Positions 45,126-54,276 of a DNA stretch of 64,000 nucleotides are shown here, in pieces. This stretch comes from Chitinophagales bacterium (GTDB lineage: Bacteria; Bacteroidota; Bacteroidia; Chitinophagales; Saprospiraceae), in assembly GCA_013299105.1 (NCBI GenBank), contig JAAFJY010000023.1, forward strand, positions 1 to 64,000. Direction: 5' to 3'. The translations under genes and the position numbers were made by a program. The notes under the pieces are model-generated. The model saw nothing but the letters and a program-made list of their open reading frames with translations, was not told the DNA's origin and made no database searches. How positions within the stretch are numbered: position 1 is the first letter of the stretch; each line of letters begins with the position of its first letter.

Positions 45126-46094
45126 TCAAGACTTTTGATAAATGGCAAAGACAAAATCTGATTGGTGATTTTGCAGGTAAGCTTCTTCTTTGCTGATGAG
45201 TTCCAGCAATTGGTCCTGGTTTTTATCGACAAAATGATGGGCAATGTGCTTTAAAACGGGCATCAGCACATTGCCACCCAATGCTTGATAAAATATTTCA
45301 ATAAATTCTCTGCGCAAAACTGGTAGAATAGCTTCCGAATCTACACATTCCGAAGGGTCAGAGATCAGCATCCTCAATTTCCCTAAACGATAGCAACGGG
45401 TTTTGTACCAGTTCAGGCTTAAAATCCTACGGTTCTCTTTGCTTATGGTTGCCATCAAGCATTGGTTGCAATAATTGAGCTGTGTTTTAGGCAGATTGAG
45501 CCGATTGGGTCCTACGTATTCATTGATGATGATCAAGCCATCTTTCTTCAAAGCTGGTTTGATGGTCTCCACAATAAAATGGTCTAATTTTTTAAAATGA
45601 TGCAAGGCTGCGTTGAATAGAAAATAGTCAACCGACTCCTTTTCAAATTGAATTGTAGCAACGTCTTGCTGAAAGAAAAAAACATTATCCAGTTTTTTTT
45701 CGAGCGCCCGCTTACGTGCTTGTTGGATCAAATCATCCGACAAATCATAGCCACAAACTTCCAGGTGTTGATTTAAGCTGGCCAACTTGATTTCATGGTT
45801 TCCTGCGCCACAGCCAAGTGAAACCATTTTGGGGGATTTTTGGGCCTTGAAAAAATGTTCGCTGAGGTATTCTTCATAATCTTTTTTGCGGTCCTTGGTG
45901 ATCATCAAATTCCTTCTCTCGCTTAGGAAAGGAATGATCCACCAATTGGCATGGGTAAACTGATCTGCAAATGACGAGACGGTACGTCGATGGGCAATAA
46001 GGCTGAATTTACTCCCAACAAACCTGATTCCCCTCTGATTGATTTTGATCCAAAGTTCGGTAATATCGTCCCAGAAAAACCAATTGTTTAGCAT
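45126..46094 (-). CDS. Class I SAM-dependent methyltransferase
   Basis: A 322-aa protein with a Rossmann-type methyltransferase core. Motif I MVSLGCGAGNHEIKLA is near residue 94, GYDLSDDLIQQARKRAL is the SAM-ribose-binding segment, DYFLFNAALHHFKKLDH is motif IV, and DGLIIINEYVGPNR follows. About 90 N-terminal and 110 C-terminal residues lie outside the core and are not recognised. The substrate is unknown. It is convergent with the S41 peptidase gene. Confidence 0.85.
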   Translation of the reverse strand: MLNNWFFWDDITELWIKINQRGIRFVGSKFSLIAHRRTVSSFADQFTHANWWIIPFLSERRNLMITKDRKKDYEEYLSEHFFKAQKSPKMVSLGCGAGNHEIKLASLNQHLEVCGYDLSDDLIQQARKRALEKKLDNVFFFQQDVATIQFEKESVDYFLFNAALHHFKKLDHFIVETIKPALKKDGLIIINEYVGPNRLNLPKTQLNYCNQCLMATISKENRRILSLNWYKTRCYRLGKLRMLISDPSECVDSEAILPVLRREFIEIFYQALGGNVLMPVLKHIAHHFVDKNQDQLLELISKEEAYLQNHQSDFVFAIYQKS

Positions 46095-46261
46095 AAAAGA
46101 CCATGTTAAAGTTCAGGCTGGCGGTTCCCACAGTGTACATTGAACGGAATAAAAAGCCAGCCCTACCTTGCGCTGCGGCAATTCAAAGAAGTTTTGTTCG
46201 GGTTCAAGGGTTTGCAAGCAGCATTTTGGGGAAGGGAAGATAGGCGTTTTTTTGGAGGAAG

Positions 46262-46345
46262 GTAGCGTATTCTATTCTAATCAAGTGCCCAATTTGGTGA
46301 TCGAACTGAGGGACAACTAGGGTGCTGACTTTGAAATTGGAAAGG
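46262..46345 (+). pseudogene. Decayed fragment of an S41 peptidase gene
   Basis: The stretch reading AATCAAGTGCCCAATTTGGT onward matches positions 44503-44561 in the intact S41 gene over about 59 bp with roughly nine changes. Translated it reads NQVPNLVIELRDN-stop-GADFE, against NQVPNLVIDLRNNQGGDVE in the gene. A CAG-to-TAG change gives the stop, and the frame is otherwise lost on both sides. A piece similar to the AAGGTTTATTCGTGGC part of repeat family R2 follows directly. The rest of this 399-bp gap holds only the downstream terminator. Confidence 0.7.
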
Positions 46346-46388
46346 TTTATTTGTGGCGTGTCCCTTATTTTGTTCCCAGCCCACAACC

Positions 46389-46421
46389 AAAAAAAATGCC
46401 CTGATTCAGATCCATCAGGGC
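46389..46421 (-). terminator. Terminator of the TonB receptor-GLPGLI operon
   Basis: On the minus strand GCCCTGAT and ATCAGGGC form a perfect 8-bp stem around an 8-nt loop, followed by a run of T (ATTTTTTTT). It is about 75 bp past the GLPGLI stop codon. Confidence 0.8.
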
Positions 46422-46493
46422 AAAACAGCGATAATATAAAAAAACAAAACTTGTCGGTGTGATGACTTACAAGGTTCGGTGTAAAGCCTTGTA

Positions 46494-47246
46494 TCAGTAT
46501 CGAATGCCCCAAAAAGTGGGGCGATCCTGGTCGATTTGTAGTTTAAAATGGTCGCGCAGGGCCGTCAGGTAGCCTTCTTCGTTCACTTTTTTGCCTTTGA
46601 GCTTAGCGGGTAGTTCCAGTTCCTTGTCGAGCTTTTTGAGTTCAATTTTATCTGCTGCAATATTCAAAGAACCGTTGTTGATGTCCACTTCCATGATCAG
46701 GCCGGGCAAGCCACAAAATCGCTCGGGGCCAGCGGAGCTCGGCAAGTCCATCGCAAACCAGGCCACGATGTCCTGTTTTTTGAGGCTGTCGCGGTAAAAA
46801 GCTTTCATGCACACGTGTCCAGCTACTTCCTTGAGATCATTGAGGATTTTCCAGTTTTGGGGGTGGATTTGATCCTCAATCAAGTAAGTTTTGCCCGTCA
46901 TGGGAATGGCTTCTTGGGTGGTGTTATTGCTGAAGTTGCGTTTGATAAAAAACAAGTCCTTGCGCCAAGACCAGCCTTCCATATCGGCCTCGGCCTTTTC
47001 TTCCGATTCCATGTATTTAGACTCATTGGCTTTCAGGTGAAGAACGGTGTATTCCTTCCACTCCGAGCGCGAGCCCCAGATGTACATTTCCCGTTCTTTG
47101 GACTGCTTGCTCATGTGGTCTTCGGAAGCATACTTCTTCGACCAGTTGTGGGTCATCAGGTAACGGACCGTACCCTCCAATTCCTGTGCGAAAACCCCTA
47201 AGGGCAAACTGATGCCTATTATCAGCAAAAAATGCTTGACGTTCAT
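46494..47246 (-). CDS. GLPGLI family protein
   Basis: With the ATG giving MNVKHFLLIIGISLPLGVFAQ the protein has 250 aa and a clear signal peptide; a longer frame reaching into the upstream receptor gene is less likely. The family motif appears as RFCGLPGLIMEV near residue 190. Charged C-terminal residues (KIELKKLDKELELPAKLKG) follow. The family is confined mostly to Bacteroidota and its function is unknown. It sits 35 bp after the TonB receptor stop on the same strand, so the two form an operon ended by a clear terminator. Confidence 0.88.
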   Translation of the reverse strand: MNVKHFLLIIGISLPLGVFAQELEGTVRYLMTHNWSKKYASEDHMSKQSKEREMYIWGSRSEWKEYTVLHLKANESKYMESEEKAEADMEGWSWRKDLFFIKRNFSNNTTQEAIPMTGKTYLIEDQIHPQNWKILNDLKEVAGHVCMKAFYRDSLKKQDIVAWFAMDLPSSAGPERFCGLPGLIMEVDINNGSLNIAADKIELKKLDKELELPAKLKGKKVNEEGYLTALRDHFKLQIDQDRPTFWGIRY

Positions 47247-47280
47247 TGTTTTCAATTTGTTTTTACAAATACAATTCTTA

Positions 47281-50091
47281 TCACCAATCGTTCTTGCGCA
47301 ACTTGTTCTCATAGCCTTTGATGTTGTAGCTCAGACTCAACATGAAATAGCGGGCCAGGGTATTGGCCACGTTGCGGGTGACAAAGTTGAGCGAACCTCC
47401 TTGGTTGATGGTCACGCGGCGATTGAGCAAGTCAAAAGCTGCTGCGCGGATTTCAAACTTGTTCTCTTTGCCGACCAAGCGGCGCACTGAAGCATTCCAA
47501 ATGGGCACATCCTGCTTAAAGTCCAGGCGTTCGTTGCGGAAAATGTTGTAATCCAAGTTGCTTTCCAGGAAAAACTTGCTGGCAAAATTCCACTTGACAG
47601 AACCATCAACTCCATAGTTGCGGATTTTTTGGTTCTGGTCTTCGCGCAGCGAGTAGGAGATGTTTTGGTTGTTGATGTTTGCGCTCAAGTCCAGGATAAG
47701 TTTTTTGTTGGGGGTAGCGTTCAGGCCCAAACTCATGTTTACCCCATTGTTGTTGGTATTGTTGGCCACATCGTTGATCAAAGTAGGCGATAGGCCAAAG
47801 TTGATACCGCCATTGATCCTCATGCTGAGTTTGGTCTTGATCAGTGGGTAGTTGATCCACATATTGGAATTTAAGCTATTACCCCCCGCCAAGTTCTGTG
47901 GCCGGGTGGTGGTCCGAATCCCAGTACTTGGGTTACTCTCAATCGTCTGGGTATACACAATCTGGCTGTCGTAAAGATTGTAATCACTATTGAAATTAAC
48001 ACTGATGAAGGAGGCTGGATTCCAATAGTTAAAATTGAAGCTCATGTTGTGCTGCCTTTCGGGTTGCAGATTTGGGTTGCCCAAGGTTTGAAAAGCAGGG
48101 TTGTTTACGTTGCGTACGGGCTGTAGGTCATTGAAACGTGGTTCATTGATCTGGTAACCGTATTCAAGCCCCAGATACATGTTGTTCTTGAGCTCTACAT
48201 TTGCACTCAGGTTGGGGACGATATTGTTGAACGTGCGTACCAAGGGGGCCTCAAAATTGGGTAAGCCTTCATCTTGGGCAGCAGCAGTCTCCAAGCGGAT
48301 TTGTTGAGCAGCCAGCCCGAAACCTACATTTACCCCTTCGTGCGAATACCGAAAACTGGTCCCCAGGCGATTGAAAGTGACTTGATTGTCAAAAAATACG
48401 CTCAATTCATCTACCCGTTGGTTGCTCTCCAAGTTGCGTACCTGGCGGTTGATCTGGTTGTTGGTGTTTTGCAAATTGTAAAACACTTCTCCAAAGACTT
48501 TTTTGCTTAAGGGCTCAGTGTACAACAAGCTGGTCTTGACTTGTCGCAGGTCATTTACATTGTTGTTGAGCTGCCGGACTTGATCGGTAAAGGTATTGGC
48601 CTGGAAGAAGCGGTTGATGTTGAAGATGTTTTCGGCACCATCGCTGTTGTTGTTTTGGTAGGCTCCACCGAAAGAAAAGGAACGGCCCTTTTTCTTGTTG
48701 AAACGGTGGCGATAAATGGCTTGGGCCCCCATGTTCCAACTGTTGAGGTCATTGTCATTGTCAAGGCTCAAGCGGTTTTTTTGCAAAACATTGGTCGAAG
48801 AAAATAGTTGCGAACTGCTATTGGTGCTGTTGTTCTGGCTCAATCGGCCACTGGCTTTGACGATGATCGTGTTGCTGGAATCGATTTCGTTTTCGTAACG
48901 GGTATTGAAAACATGGTTGTTGCGAAAATCAGCCCGCAGCGTGGTATCTGAGTTACTGAAAGAACTATCGGCCAGGAAAGTTTGTCGGAATCCGAATTCG
49001 TTCAGGTCCAAGTCCACTTGATTGTAAGTATAACTGGCGTTGAACTTGGCCTTTTTTTGGCTAAAATTGTAATTCAAACCACCCCCAGCGTTTTGGGTAA
49101 AACCTCGGCCATCAAACCAGTTTCGCAAGCCATCACCATCCATCATGAAATACCGCCTTCCAGAGCTGAAGCCGAAATCCACATCGTCCCAGTTGTAAGC
49201 GCTTTGGCCTTTGAACTCTCCGTAATCGTCCCAGTTCACTCCCGTTTGATTGATGTTGTTGCCATAACCGATAATGGAAAACTGCTCTTTGGTATTGAAG
49301 CGGTTGTAGTTGCCACGAGCAGCCCAGCGGTCCTGGTCGCCATAGGCCAGGGTCAATTTGCCAAAAGCGCCTTTTTTGAACTCCTCTTTGAGCTCCAGGT
49401 TCATGACCTTTTCTTTTTTGCCATCGTCCACGCCCGTCAATTTAGACTGCTCCGAGCCTTCGTTATAGACTTGAACTTTGGAAATGGTCTCGGCACCCAA
49501 GTTTTTGGTGGCCGCTTTGGGGTCATCATTGAAGAAGGTCTTTCCATCCACATACAAACGCCGGACGTCGCGCCCCTGGGCTTTGATGTTACCGTCGGCA
49601 TCGACTTCAATGCCGGGTAGGCGGCGCAACAAATCTTCTACCGTCGAGCCAGGTGGTACTTTAAAGGTAGAAGCATCGTACTCGATGGTATCGCCGCGGA
49701 TGGTGAGGGGGGCCTTGGCAGTCCTGATCACTACTTCCATCAATTCCAGGGTGATGGGTTGGATTTTGATTTTCCCCAAGTCAATGGTTTCCTTTTCCGA
49801 GGGTTGAATCACCACTTGTTTGGGCAAAAAGCCTACGTAGGAGATTTTGAGCAGGTAAGTGGTGTTCTTGATGTTTTTGAATTCAAAACCACCCTGGTTG
49901 TCGGCGCGGGTGAAGTTGATCAGGCTCGAATCCACAGGGTTTAGCAGCATCAGGGTTGGGCTTGGCAGGGCATTGTTGGAGGTGTCCACTACCGAGCCCG
50001 TGATCGTAACCCGGGTTGGGCTTTGAGACCAGGCTGTACCGTACAGGCACAACATGGATAGGGCGAATAACAGTCGGGCGAGTTTGTTCAT
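47281..50091 (-). CDS. TonB-dependent receptor / outer-membrane beta-barrel protein
   Basis: A 936-aa outer-membrane protein. A signal peptide (ends GTAWSQ) is followed by a carboxypeptidase-regulatory-like domain (VTITGSVVDTSNNALPSPT, residues 28-110) and a plug-like segment with VEDLLRRLPGIEVDADGNIK and GRDVRRLYVDGKTFFNDDPK near 150-190. The rest is a barrel rich in Asn-containing turns. The strand end is weak (ending in KNDW after the barrel). This subtype commonly lies next to GLPGLI genes in Bacteroidota. The transported substrate is unknown. A -7 box lies 230 bp upstream. Confidence 0.9.
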   Translation of the reverse strand: MNKLARLLFALSMLCLYGTAWSQSPTRVTITGSVVDTSNNALPSPTLMLLNPVDSSLINFTRADNQGGFEFKNIKNTTYLLKISYVGFLPKQVVIQPSEKETIDLGKIKIQPITLELMEVVIRTAKAPLTIRGDTIEYDASTFKVPPGSTVEDLLRRLPGIEVDADGNIKAQGRDVRRLYVDGKTFFNDDPKAATKNLGAETISKVQVYNEGSEQSKLTGVDDGKKEKVMNLELKEEFKKGAFGKLTLAYGDQDRWAARGNYNRFNTKEQFSIIGYGNNINQTGVNWDDYGEFKGQSAYNWDDVDFGFSSGRRYFMMDGDGLRNWFDGRGFTQNAGGGLNYNFSQKKAKFNASYTYNQVDLDLNEFGFRQTFLADSSFSNSDTTLRADFRNNHVFNTRYENEIDSSNTIIVKASGRLSQNNSTNSSSQLFSSTNVLQKNRLSLDNDNDLNSWNMGAQAIYRHRFNKKKGRSFSFGGAYQNNNSDGAENIFNINRFFQANTFTDQVRQLNNNVNDLRQVKTSLLYTEPLSKKVFGEVFYNLQNTNNQINRQVRNLESNQRVDELSVFFDNQVTFNRLGTSFRYSHEGVNVGFGLAAQQIRLETAAAQDEGLPNFEAPLVRTFNNIVPNLSANVELKNNMYLGLEYGYQINEPRFNDLQPVRNVNNPAFQTLGNPNLQPERQHNMSFNFNYWNPASFISVNFNSDYNLYDSQIVYTQTIESNPSTGIRTTTRPQNLAGGNSLNSNMWINYPLIKTKLSMRINGGINFGLSPTLINDVANNTNNNGVNMSLGLNATPNKKLILDLSANINNQNISYSLREDQNQKIRNYGVDGSVKWNFASKFFLESNLDYNIFRNERLDFKQDVPIWNASVRRLVGKENKFEIRAAAFDLLNRRVTINQGGSLNFVTRNVANTLARYFMLSLSYNIKGYENKLRKNDW

Positions 50092-50323
50092 AACAGGTGT
50101 GGGTTGTGCGAAAAAATTGGGTGATGACTTGTTTTCAAAAGCTTTATATATTCACTAATGCAAAAATCAAACTGGTGAATACTATCCTGAAAAGAGGATG
50201 CCAAAAAGATTTAAAAAGTTGGCTTGGAGCTGAATTTTTCCACAAATGAAAAACTCAGGACCCAACGTTTGCTCATTAGGTCATCCAAACTCATTCCATT
50301 GTGGTGTCAAAAGTTTACTATTG

Positions 50324-50331
50324 CAAAGGTA
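50324..50331 (-). promoter_or_regulatory. -7 box of the TonB receptor-GLPGLI operon
   Basis: The minus strand reads TACCTTTGCA, an exact fit to the extended Bacteroidota -7 form TAnnTTTGC. No TTG at -33. It implies a leader of about 225 nt. Confidence 0.5.
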
Positions 50332-50520
50332 GGTCGGGGGTAAACACACGAAAAGTAATTGGGATCAACTGCACTATTTTTGGGACGAAATACTAACAAT
50401 ATGTTACTGTAGGATCATCAAAAAAGCTTTTTTACCTGGATCTTGAAATAAAGATGATAGTATTTGCAATTTTGTTGCCTCAGATGCAAATTTTAACATT
50501 TGACCTTGGAAAGTTGAAGG

Positions 50521-50817
50521 GTTAGTGATAAGCCACGAATAAACCTTACCAAATTGCAACTGCGTTGCCCCGCTGCGCGAGGCTATTTTGGGAACACGGA
50601 TAAAATTGAGTTTGGGTGTGTTTGTTTGGGTGTGAGTGTGAGAAAATCCCGTTTTCAAGTGATCGGAGACAAAAGTAAAAGCACGAAGCTCCCACACCCG
50701 AACTCACACTTGCACACTCCACACCCATTCTTGCGGATTTCCAGCATGACGTTGACCATGATGTTGACAACTGGCAATCAAAAAACTTGGTAAGGTTTAT
50801 TTTTGAACCGTTACTTA
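50521..50817 (+). repeat. Long copy of dispersed repeat family R2 (copy 5)
   Basis: AGCCACGAATAAACCTTACC, GCAACTGCGT, the CGCTGCGCGAGGC near-hairpin, GGGAACACGGAT, then an insert of about 130 bp with a long GGGTGTGAGTGTGAG...CTCACAC inverted repeat, then TTTCCAGCATGACGTTGACC through GGTTTATTTTTGAACCG. All parts but the insert recur in inverted order about 3.7 kb away. The 993-bp gap between the TonB receptor and response regulator genes holds this, a promoter, a TTCAAC repeat and no convincing gene. Confidence 0.75.
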
Positions 50818-51045
50818 AAATGTTGACTTGTTGAAAAGAAGCAACTGGCACTTGATTATAATACTGCTAAAAGTGTAAAAAGTTACAGGGTAACTTACAT
50901 GACGTTGACCACCACGTTTTGTCTAAACGGTGATGGCTGTGATTTTTTTGATAGACAGGAGGCCAGCATGACCTTGACCGAGTTGGAATTGCTAAGTATA
51001 TCCAGAATCGCCCACTTCGCAGCCAGGAACTTTAATCGCAGCCCC

Positions 51046-51080
51046 CTCTTCAACTCTTCAACATTTCAACCTTTCAACTA
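51046..51080. repeat. TTCAAC short-period repeat (family R3)
   Basis: CTTCAACTCTTCAACATTTC followed by AACCTTTCAAC, ending at the response regulator stop codon. Confidence 0.5.
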
Positions 51081-51084
51081 AAAT

Positions 51085-51777
51085 TCAGTCCACCACAAAC
51101 TGGTACCCCACGCCCTTCAGCGTAATGATCTGAATCCGTGGGTCTTCGCGCAGGTAATCGCGCAGACGGGTGATGTACACATCGAGATTGCGGGAATTGA
51201 AAATGGAATCGTCGCCCCAGATTTGTTGGAGGATTGTTTTTCTTTCTACCGAAAAATTGCGGTGCTCCGCCAGGATTTTGAGCAATTCGGCTTCGCGGTG
51301 CGAGAGTTTGCGGGCGTTTTCGCCCAGGCGGAGTTCGTATTTTCGGGTATCAAAAATGAAATTACCCAGGCTGATCTGGCCATTTTCTTCGGCTGAAGGA
51401 GCATTAGGAGCCTGCCCAGCTAATTTTAATAAGTTTTCAATGCGCACAATCAACTCTTCCATGCTAAAGGGCTTGCGAATGTAATCGTTGCCCCCAGCTT
51501 GAAAGCCCTGCAAAACGTCATCAGTTTGAGATTTTGCGGTGAGAAATATGATCGGCAGCTTGGCCTGGATTTTACGGATATCTTGGGCCAATTCAAAGCC
51601 ATTGCGATTGGGCAACATCACATCAAGCAGGCAAATATCGGGCTCAAATGCCTTCATGGCCGCAACTACCTCCGCACCGTCGCTTACCATGTGTACTGCG
51701 TAGCCTCGACTTGATAGGCTCTCCTGTACAATTTTACCCAAAAAAACCTCGTCCTCAACGTACAGAATTTTGGTCAT
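51085..51777 (-). CDS. OmpR-family response regulator
   Basis: A 230-aa two-component regulator. The receiver domain (residues 1-120) has the acidic pair VEDE, the phospho-acceptor Asp in CLLDVMLPNRNG (about position 52), the Thr/Ala of FLTAKS and the Lys of YIRKPF. A winged-helix DNA-binding domain follows from about 135 (LSHREAELLKIL, NLDVYITRLRDYL, GVGYQFVV). The ATG used overlaps the kinase stop as ATGA; another ATG two codons upstream exists. It is translated with the kinase gene upstream and should be its partner. Confidence 0.95.
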   Translation of the reverse strand: MTKILYVEDEVFLGKIVQESLSSRGYAVHMVSDGAEVVAAMKAFEPDICLLDVMLPNRNGFELAQDIRKIQAKLPIIFLTAKSQTDDVLQGFQAGGNDYIRKPFSMEELIVRIENLLKLAGQAPNAPSAEENGQISLGNFIFDTRKYELRLGENARKLSHREAELLKILAEHRNFSVERKTILQQIWGDDSIFNSRNLDVYITRLRDYLREDPRIQIITLKGVGYQFVVD

Positions 51778-53297
51778 GCCCATACTGTGTTTTTGCGCGG
51801 AAAGATCAGGGTAAATCGAGTGCCTCTGCCTTCTTTGCTGTCCAATAAAATGTGGCCGCCGTGTTTTTCCACTACACTTGATACGTAGCTCAAACCTAAG
51901 CCATACCCCTTGACATTGTGTCGGTCGTCATTGGGCACCCTGAAAAACTGCTCAAATATCTTGTGCTGGTATTCGCTCGGAATACCAATTCCCTGGTCCT
52001 GTACACTCAGGCTCAAGTGGCCGTTTTGAGAAAGTAATTCAATATCAATTTTGGGCTTCCCTGGGCTGTATTTCAACGCATTGTCGATCAAATTGTACAC
52101 CACATTGGTCAAATGCACTGGGTCGGCTTGTACCCTAAAATCTTCTCCTTCCACCTTAAAATCTACTTGCGCCTTTTGTTTTTCAAACTGTAAACTGAGC
52201 GAATTGAGGATGTTTTGTAAGGCTGGCTTGAGGTCAAATTCCTCAGATTTGAGTTGCAAGGCATCGTTTTCAAACATCGACATTTTCAAAACCCGATCTA
52301 CCAGAATAGACAAGCGTTGCAATTCGTGCTGAGAAATGTCGAGGTATTCCTTGGTCCGTTCGGGGTTTTGCAGGGCATTGAAGTTATTGAGTGCTTCCAG
52401 GGCTACGCTGACGGTGGCAATGGGCGTTTTAAGCTCGTGGGTGATGTTGCTCACGAAGTCATTTTTGAGCTTAACCAAGCGTTGTTGTTCGCGTAGACTT
52501 TTGGAAATCAAGAAAAAGGTGAAGGCTGTAAAGGCAATCAAAAATAAAGAAAAACCAAATTGCCAGCCCATCTGACTCAATAAATAGGTGCGGTATTCGG
52601 TCATTTTGGTTTGAAAAAAGCTGACGGATGGTATTGATGCTGGGGCAAAATGGATGATTTCGGCGGCAAAAGAGGTATCAATATTGCTCAAGGAATCTAT
52701 CCTACTCATCTCAAAATCGGAAGGTAATTCGGCCATGAGCAGGCGTTTTTTGAAATTATGCGCCAAAGTTTTTTGTGGAATCGAATCAATGGTCAAACTA
52801 AAATAAGCATTCGAGCCTTTTGGTAATTTTTGCAAGGCATTGGCGATACCACGGCGAAAACTATACTGATGCAAGCGCCCACGTGTGCGATTTTGGCGCT
52901 GGATGAACATTTGTAAAGAGGTTTTCGAAGGGAAAGTGTCGCGATTGAGCATGACCACGCTGTCTTTTTTGACCATAAAGGTAGAAGGACCAGGAACATT
53001 AGGTGGAGGGATTGAAGTAGTAATGCGCAAAACATTTCCTTGGGTTTGTACGGTTTTGATGGTAGCAAAATTACCATCAGGAGCCACTACCAAGTGGCTT
53101 TCGATGATGGAATCCTGCAACTCACGCACGGTTTCCACCAACAGCATCTCGCTTTGATTGCGCAAGTTTTCTTTTTCATCTTGGTACACTTTGCGTAACC
53201 AGTAAACTTGAGAGACCAAAAGCAAGCTAAGGCTAGCGATGACCAACCAAAGATTGAAGCGATTGCTACGTCGCCAGCTTTTGAGGTGTTTTTCCAT
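51774..53297 (-). CDS. Sensor histidine kinase
   Basis: With the ATG giving MEKHLKSWRR it has 507 aa (an ATG ten codons upstream is possible). One membrane helix lies near residues 16-36, a periplasmic sensor region of about 200 residues with no recognised fold follows, and a second helix is near 240-262. The HisKA H-box is FVSNITHELKTPIATV (His near 286), then the HATPase domain with N box NLIDNALKYS, G1 DQGIGIP, F box FEQFFRV and G2 GYGLGLSYV. It is co-transcribed with the response regulator. The divergent neighbour is a GLPGLI gene, a likely target. Confidence 0.94.
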   Translation of the reverse strand: MEKHLKSWRRSNRFNLWLVIASLSLLLVSQVYWLRKVYQDEKENLRNQSEMLLVETVRELQDSIIESHLVVAPDGNFATIKTVQTQGNVLRITTSIPPPNVPGPSTFMVKKDSVVMLNRDTFPSKTSLQMFIQRQNRTRGRLHQYSFRRGIANALQKLPKGSNAYFSLTIDSIPQKTLAHNFKKRLLMAELPSDFEMSRIDSLSNIDTSFAAEIIHFAPASIPSVSFFQTKMTEYRTYLLSQMGWQFGFSLFLIAFTAFTFFLISKSLREQQRLVKLKNDFVSNITHELKTPIATVSVALEALNNFNALQNPERTKEYLDISQHELQRLSILVDRVLKMSMFENDALQLKSEEFDLKPALQNILNSLSLQFEKQKAQVDFKVEGEDFRVQADPVHLTNVVYNLIDNALKYSPGKPKIDIELLSQNGHLSLSVQDQGIGIPSEYQHKIFEQFFRVPNDDRHNVKGYGLGLSYVSSVVEKHGGHILLDSKEGRGTRFTLIFPRKNTVWA

Positions 53298-53349
53298 AAT
53301 CGAGTCTGTCTGTATTTCCCCTAACAAGCCGCAACTGGCTATTTTACGC

Positions 53350-53357
53350 CAAAGGTA
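53350..53357 (-). promoter_or_regulatory. -7 box of the histidine kinase-response regulator operon
   Basis: The minus strand reads TACCTTTGG, matching TAnnTTTG, about 53 bp before the chosen kinase start. No TTG at -33. Confidence 0.45.
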
Positions 53358-53421
53358 CTATCCAGAAAAATGTCCTGCACGGATCATTAACCATATTTAA
53401 CCTTAAATCAAGGTCACTTAA

Positions 53422-53452
53422 CTTGTTGATGGCCGTTTTGCGTTTAGTTTTG
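53422..53452 (+). promoter_or_regulatory. Bacteroidota-type promoter of the second GLPGLI gene
   Basis: CTTG, exactly 19 bp, then TAGTTTTGC, matching TTG-N19-TAnnTTTG. It lies 33 bp before the GLPGLI start and points away from the kinase promoter about 70 bp away, so the two transcripts share one control region. Confidence 0.6.
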
Positions 53453-53484
53453 CAGTATAAATCATTCATCAACTGAAATCACCT

Positions 53485-54276
53485 ATGCGTAAATTTTTCT
53501 TCTTACTGTTCGCAACGCTGCCTTTTGTAAGTTTTGCTCAAAACACCGAAGGTGTGATCACTTACAAGCACACGACTTTTATGCGTAAAATGGCCGAGTC
53601 ATCTGGTGCTCAGATCGACCCGAACATGCTCCGCAATATTCCCGAAAGCAACTCGGTGAATTCACAAATGACCTTTACGGCTACCAAGTCTATAGTGAAA
53701 GCCCTCGCCTCTGAAACCGATGAAACCGCAGCGGAAGGCGGCCCCGGCGGTGGCGGTCCACGTATGTTTTTCCGTGGTGGAAACTTTATCCGCCCAACGT
53801 ACCGTGACTTGGCGACCAATCGCCAAATGGAAGAACAAGACTTGTTTGGCAAGCCTTTCCTCGTTGACGATAAAATTCGCACCTATGCTTGGAAAATCAC
53901 GGGCAAGCAAAAAATGGTACTTACTTATCCTTGTATTGAGGCGACTACTACCGATAGTATGATGGGACGTGCCGTAACCTACACCGCTTACTTCAGCCCA
54001 GCTATTCCGGTTGGTTTTGGACCTAATGCTTGGGGTGGCCTGCCCGGTGTGATCCTGGAATTGGTGATGGACGGCGGCCGCATGGTAGTCGAAGCAACCG
54101 ATGTGAAGTTGGCGGATGTAGACGATGCCAGCATCAAAGAGCTCGAAAAGGGCAAAAAAGTAACCCGCGAAGAGTTCAACAAAATCCGCCGCGAGAAAAT
54201 CAAAGAGATGCAGGAAAGTGGCATGATGGGTCCTGGTGGTCCTGGAGGACCTGGCGTGCGCATCATTCGCGGCTAA
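53485..54276 (+). CDS. GLPGLI family protein, Gly/Pro-rich variant
   Basis: A 263-aa exported protein (signal peptide MRKFFFLLFATLPFVSFAQ). The family motif is AWGGLPGVILELV near residue 188, as GLPGVI. Two Gly/Pro-rich stretches stand out: EGGPGGGGPRMFFRGG near 87 and MGPGGPGGPG at the very end. A charged helix (ELEKGKKVTREEFNKIRREK) precedes the tail. The family function is unknown. It is divergent from the histidine kinase operon and is not in an operon with its own TonB receptor, unlike the other GLPGLI gene in the window. A 100-bp palindrome begins at its stop codon. Confidence 0.88.
   Translation: MRKFFFLLFATLPFVSFAQNTEGVITYKHTTFMRKMAESSGAQIDPNMLRNIPESNSVNSQMTFTATKSIVKALASETDETAAEGGPGGGGPRMFFRGGNFIRPTYRDLATNRQMEEQDLFGKPFLVDDKIRTYAWKITGKQKMVLTYPCIEATTTDSMMGRAVTYTAYFSPAIPVGFGPNAWGGLPGVILELVMDGGRMVVEATDVKLADVDDASIKELEKGKKVTREEFNKIRREKIKEMQESGMMGPGGPGGPGVRIIRG

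Noticed and set aside
50404-51081. Small ORFs of 60-101 aa in the receptor-response regulator gap
   Set aside because: They run across repeat elements in several frames, have no signal or family pattern, and shift between copies of the same repeat.
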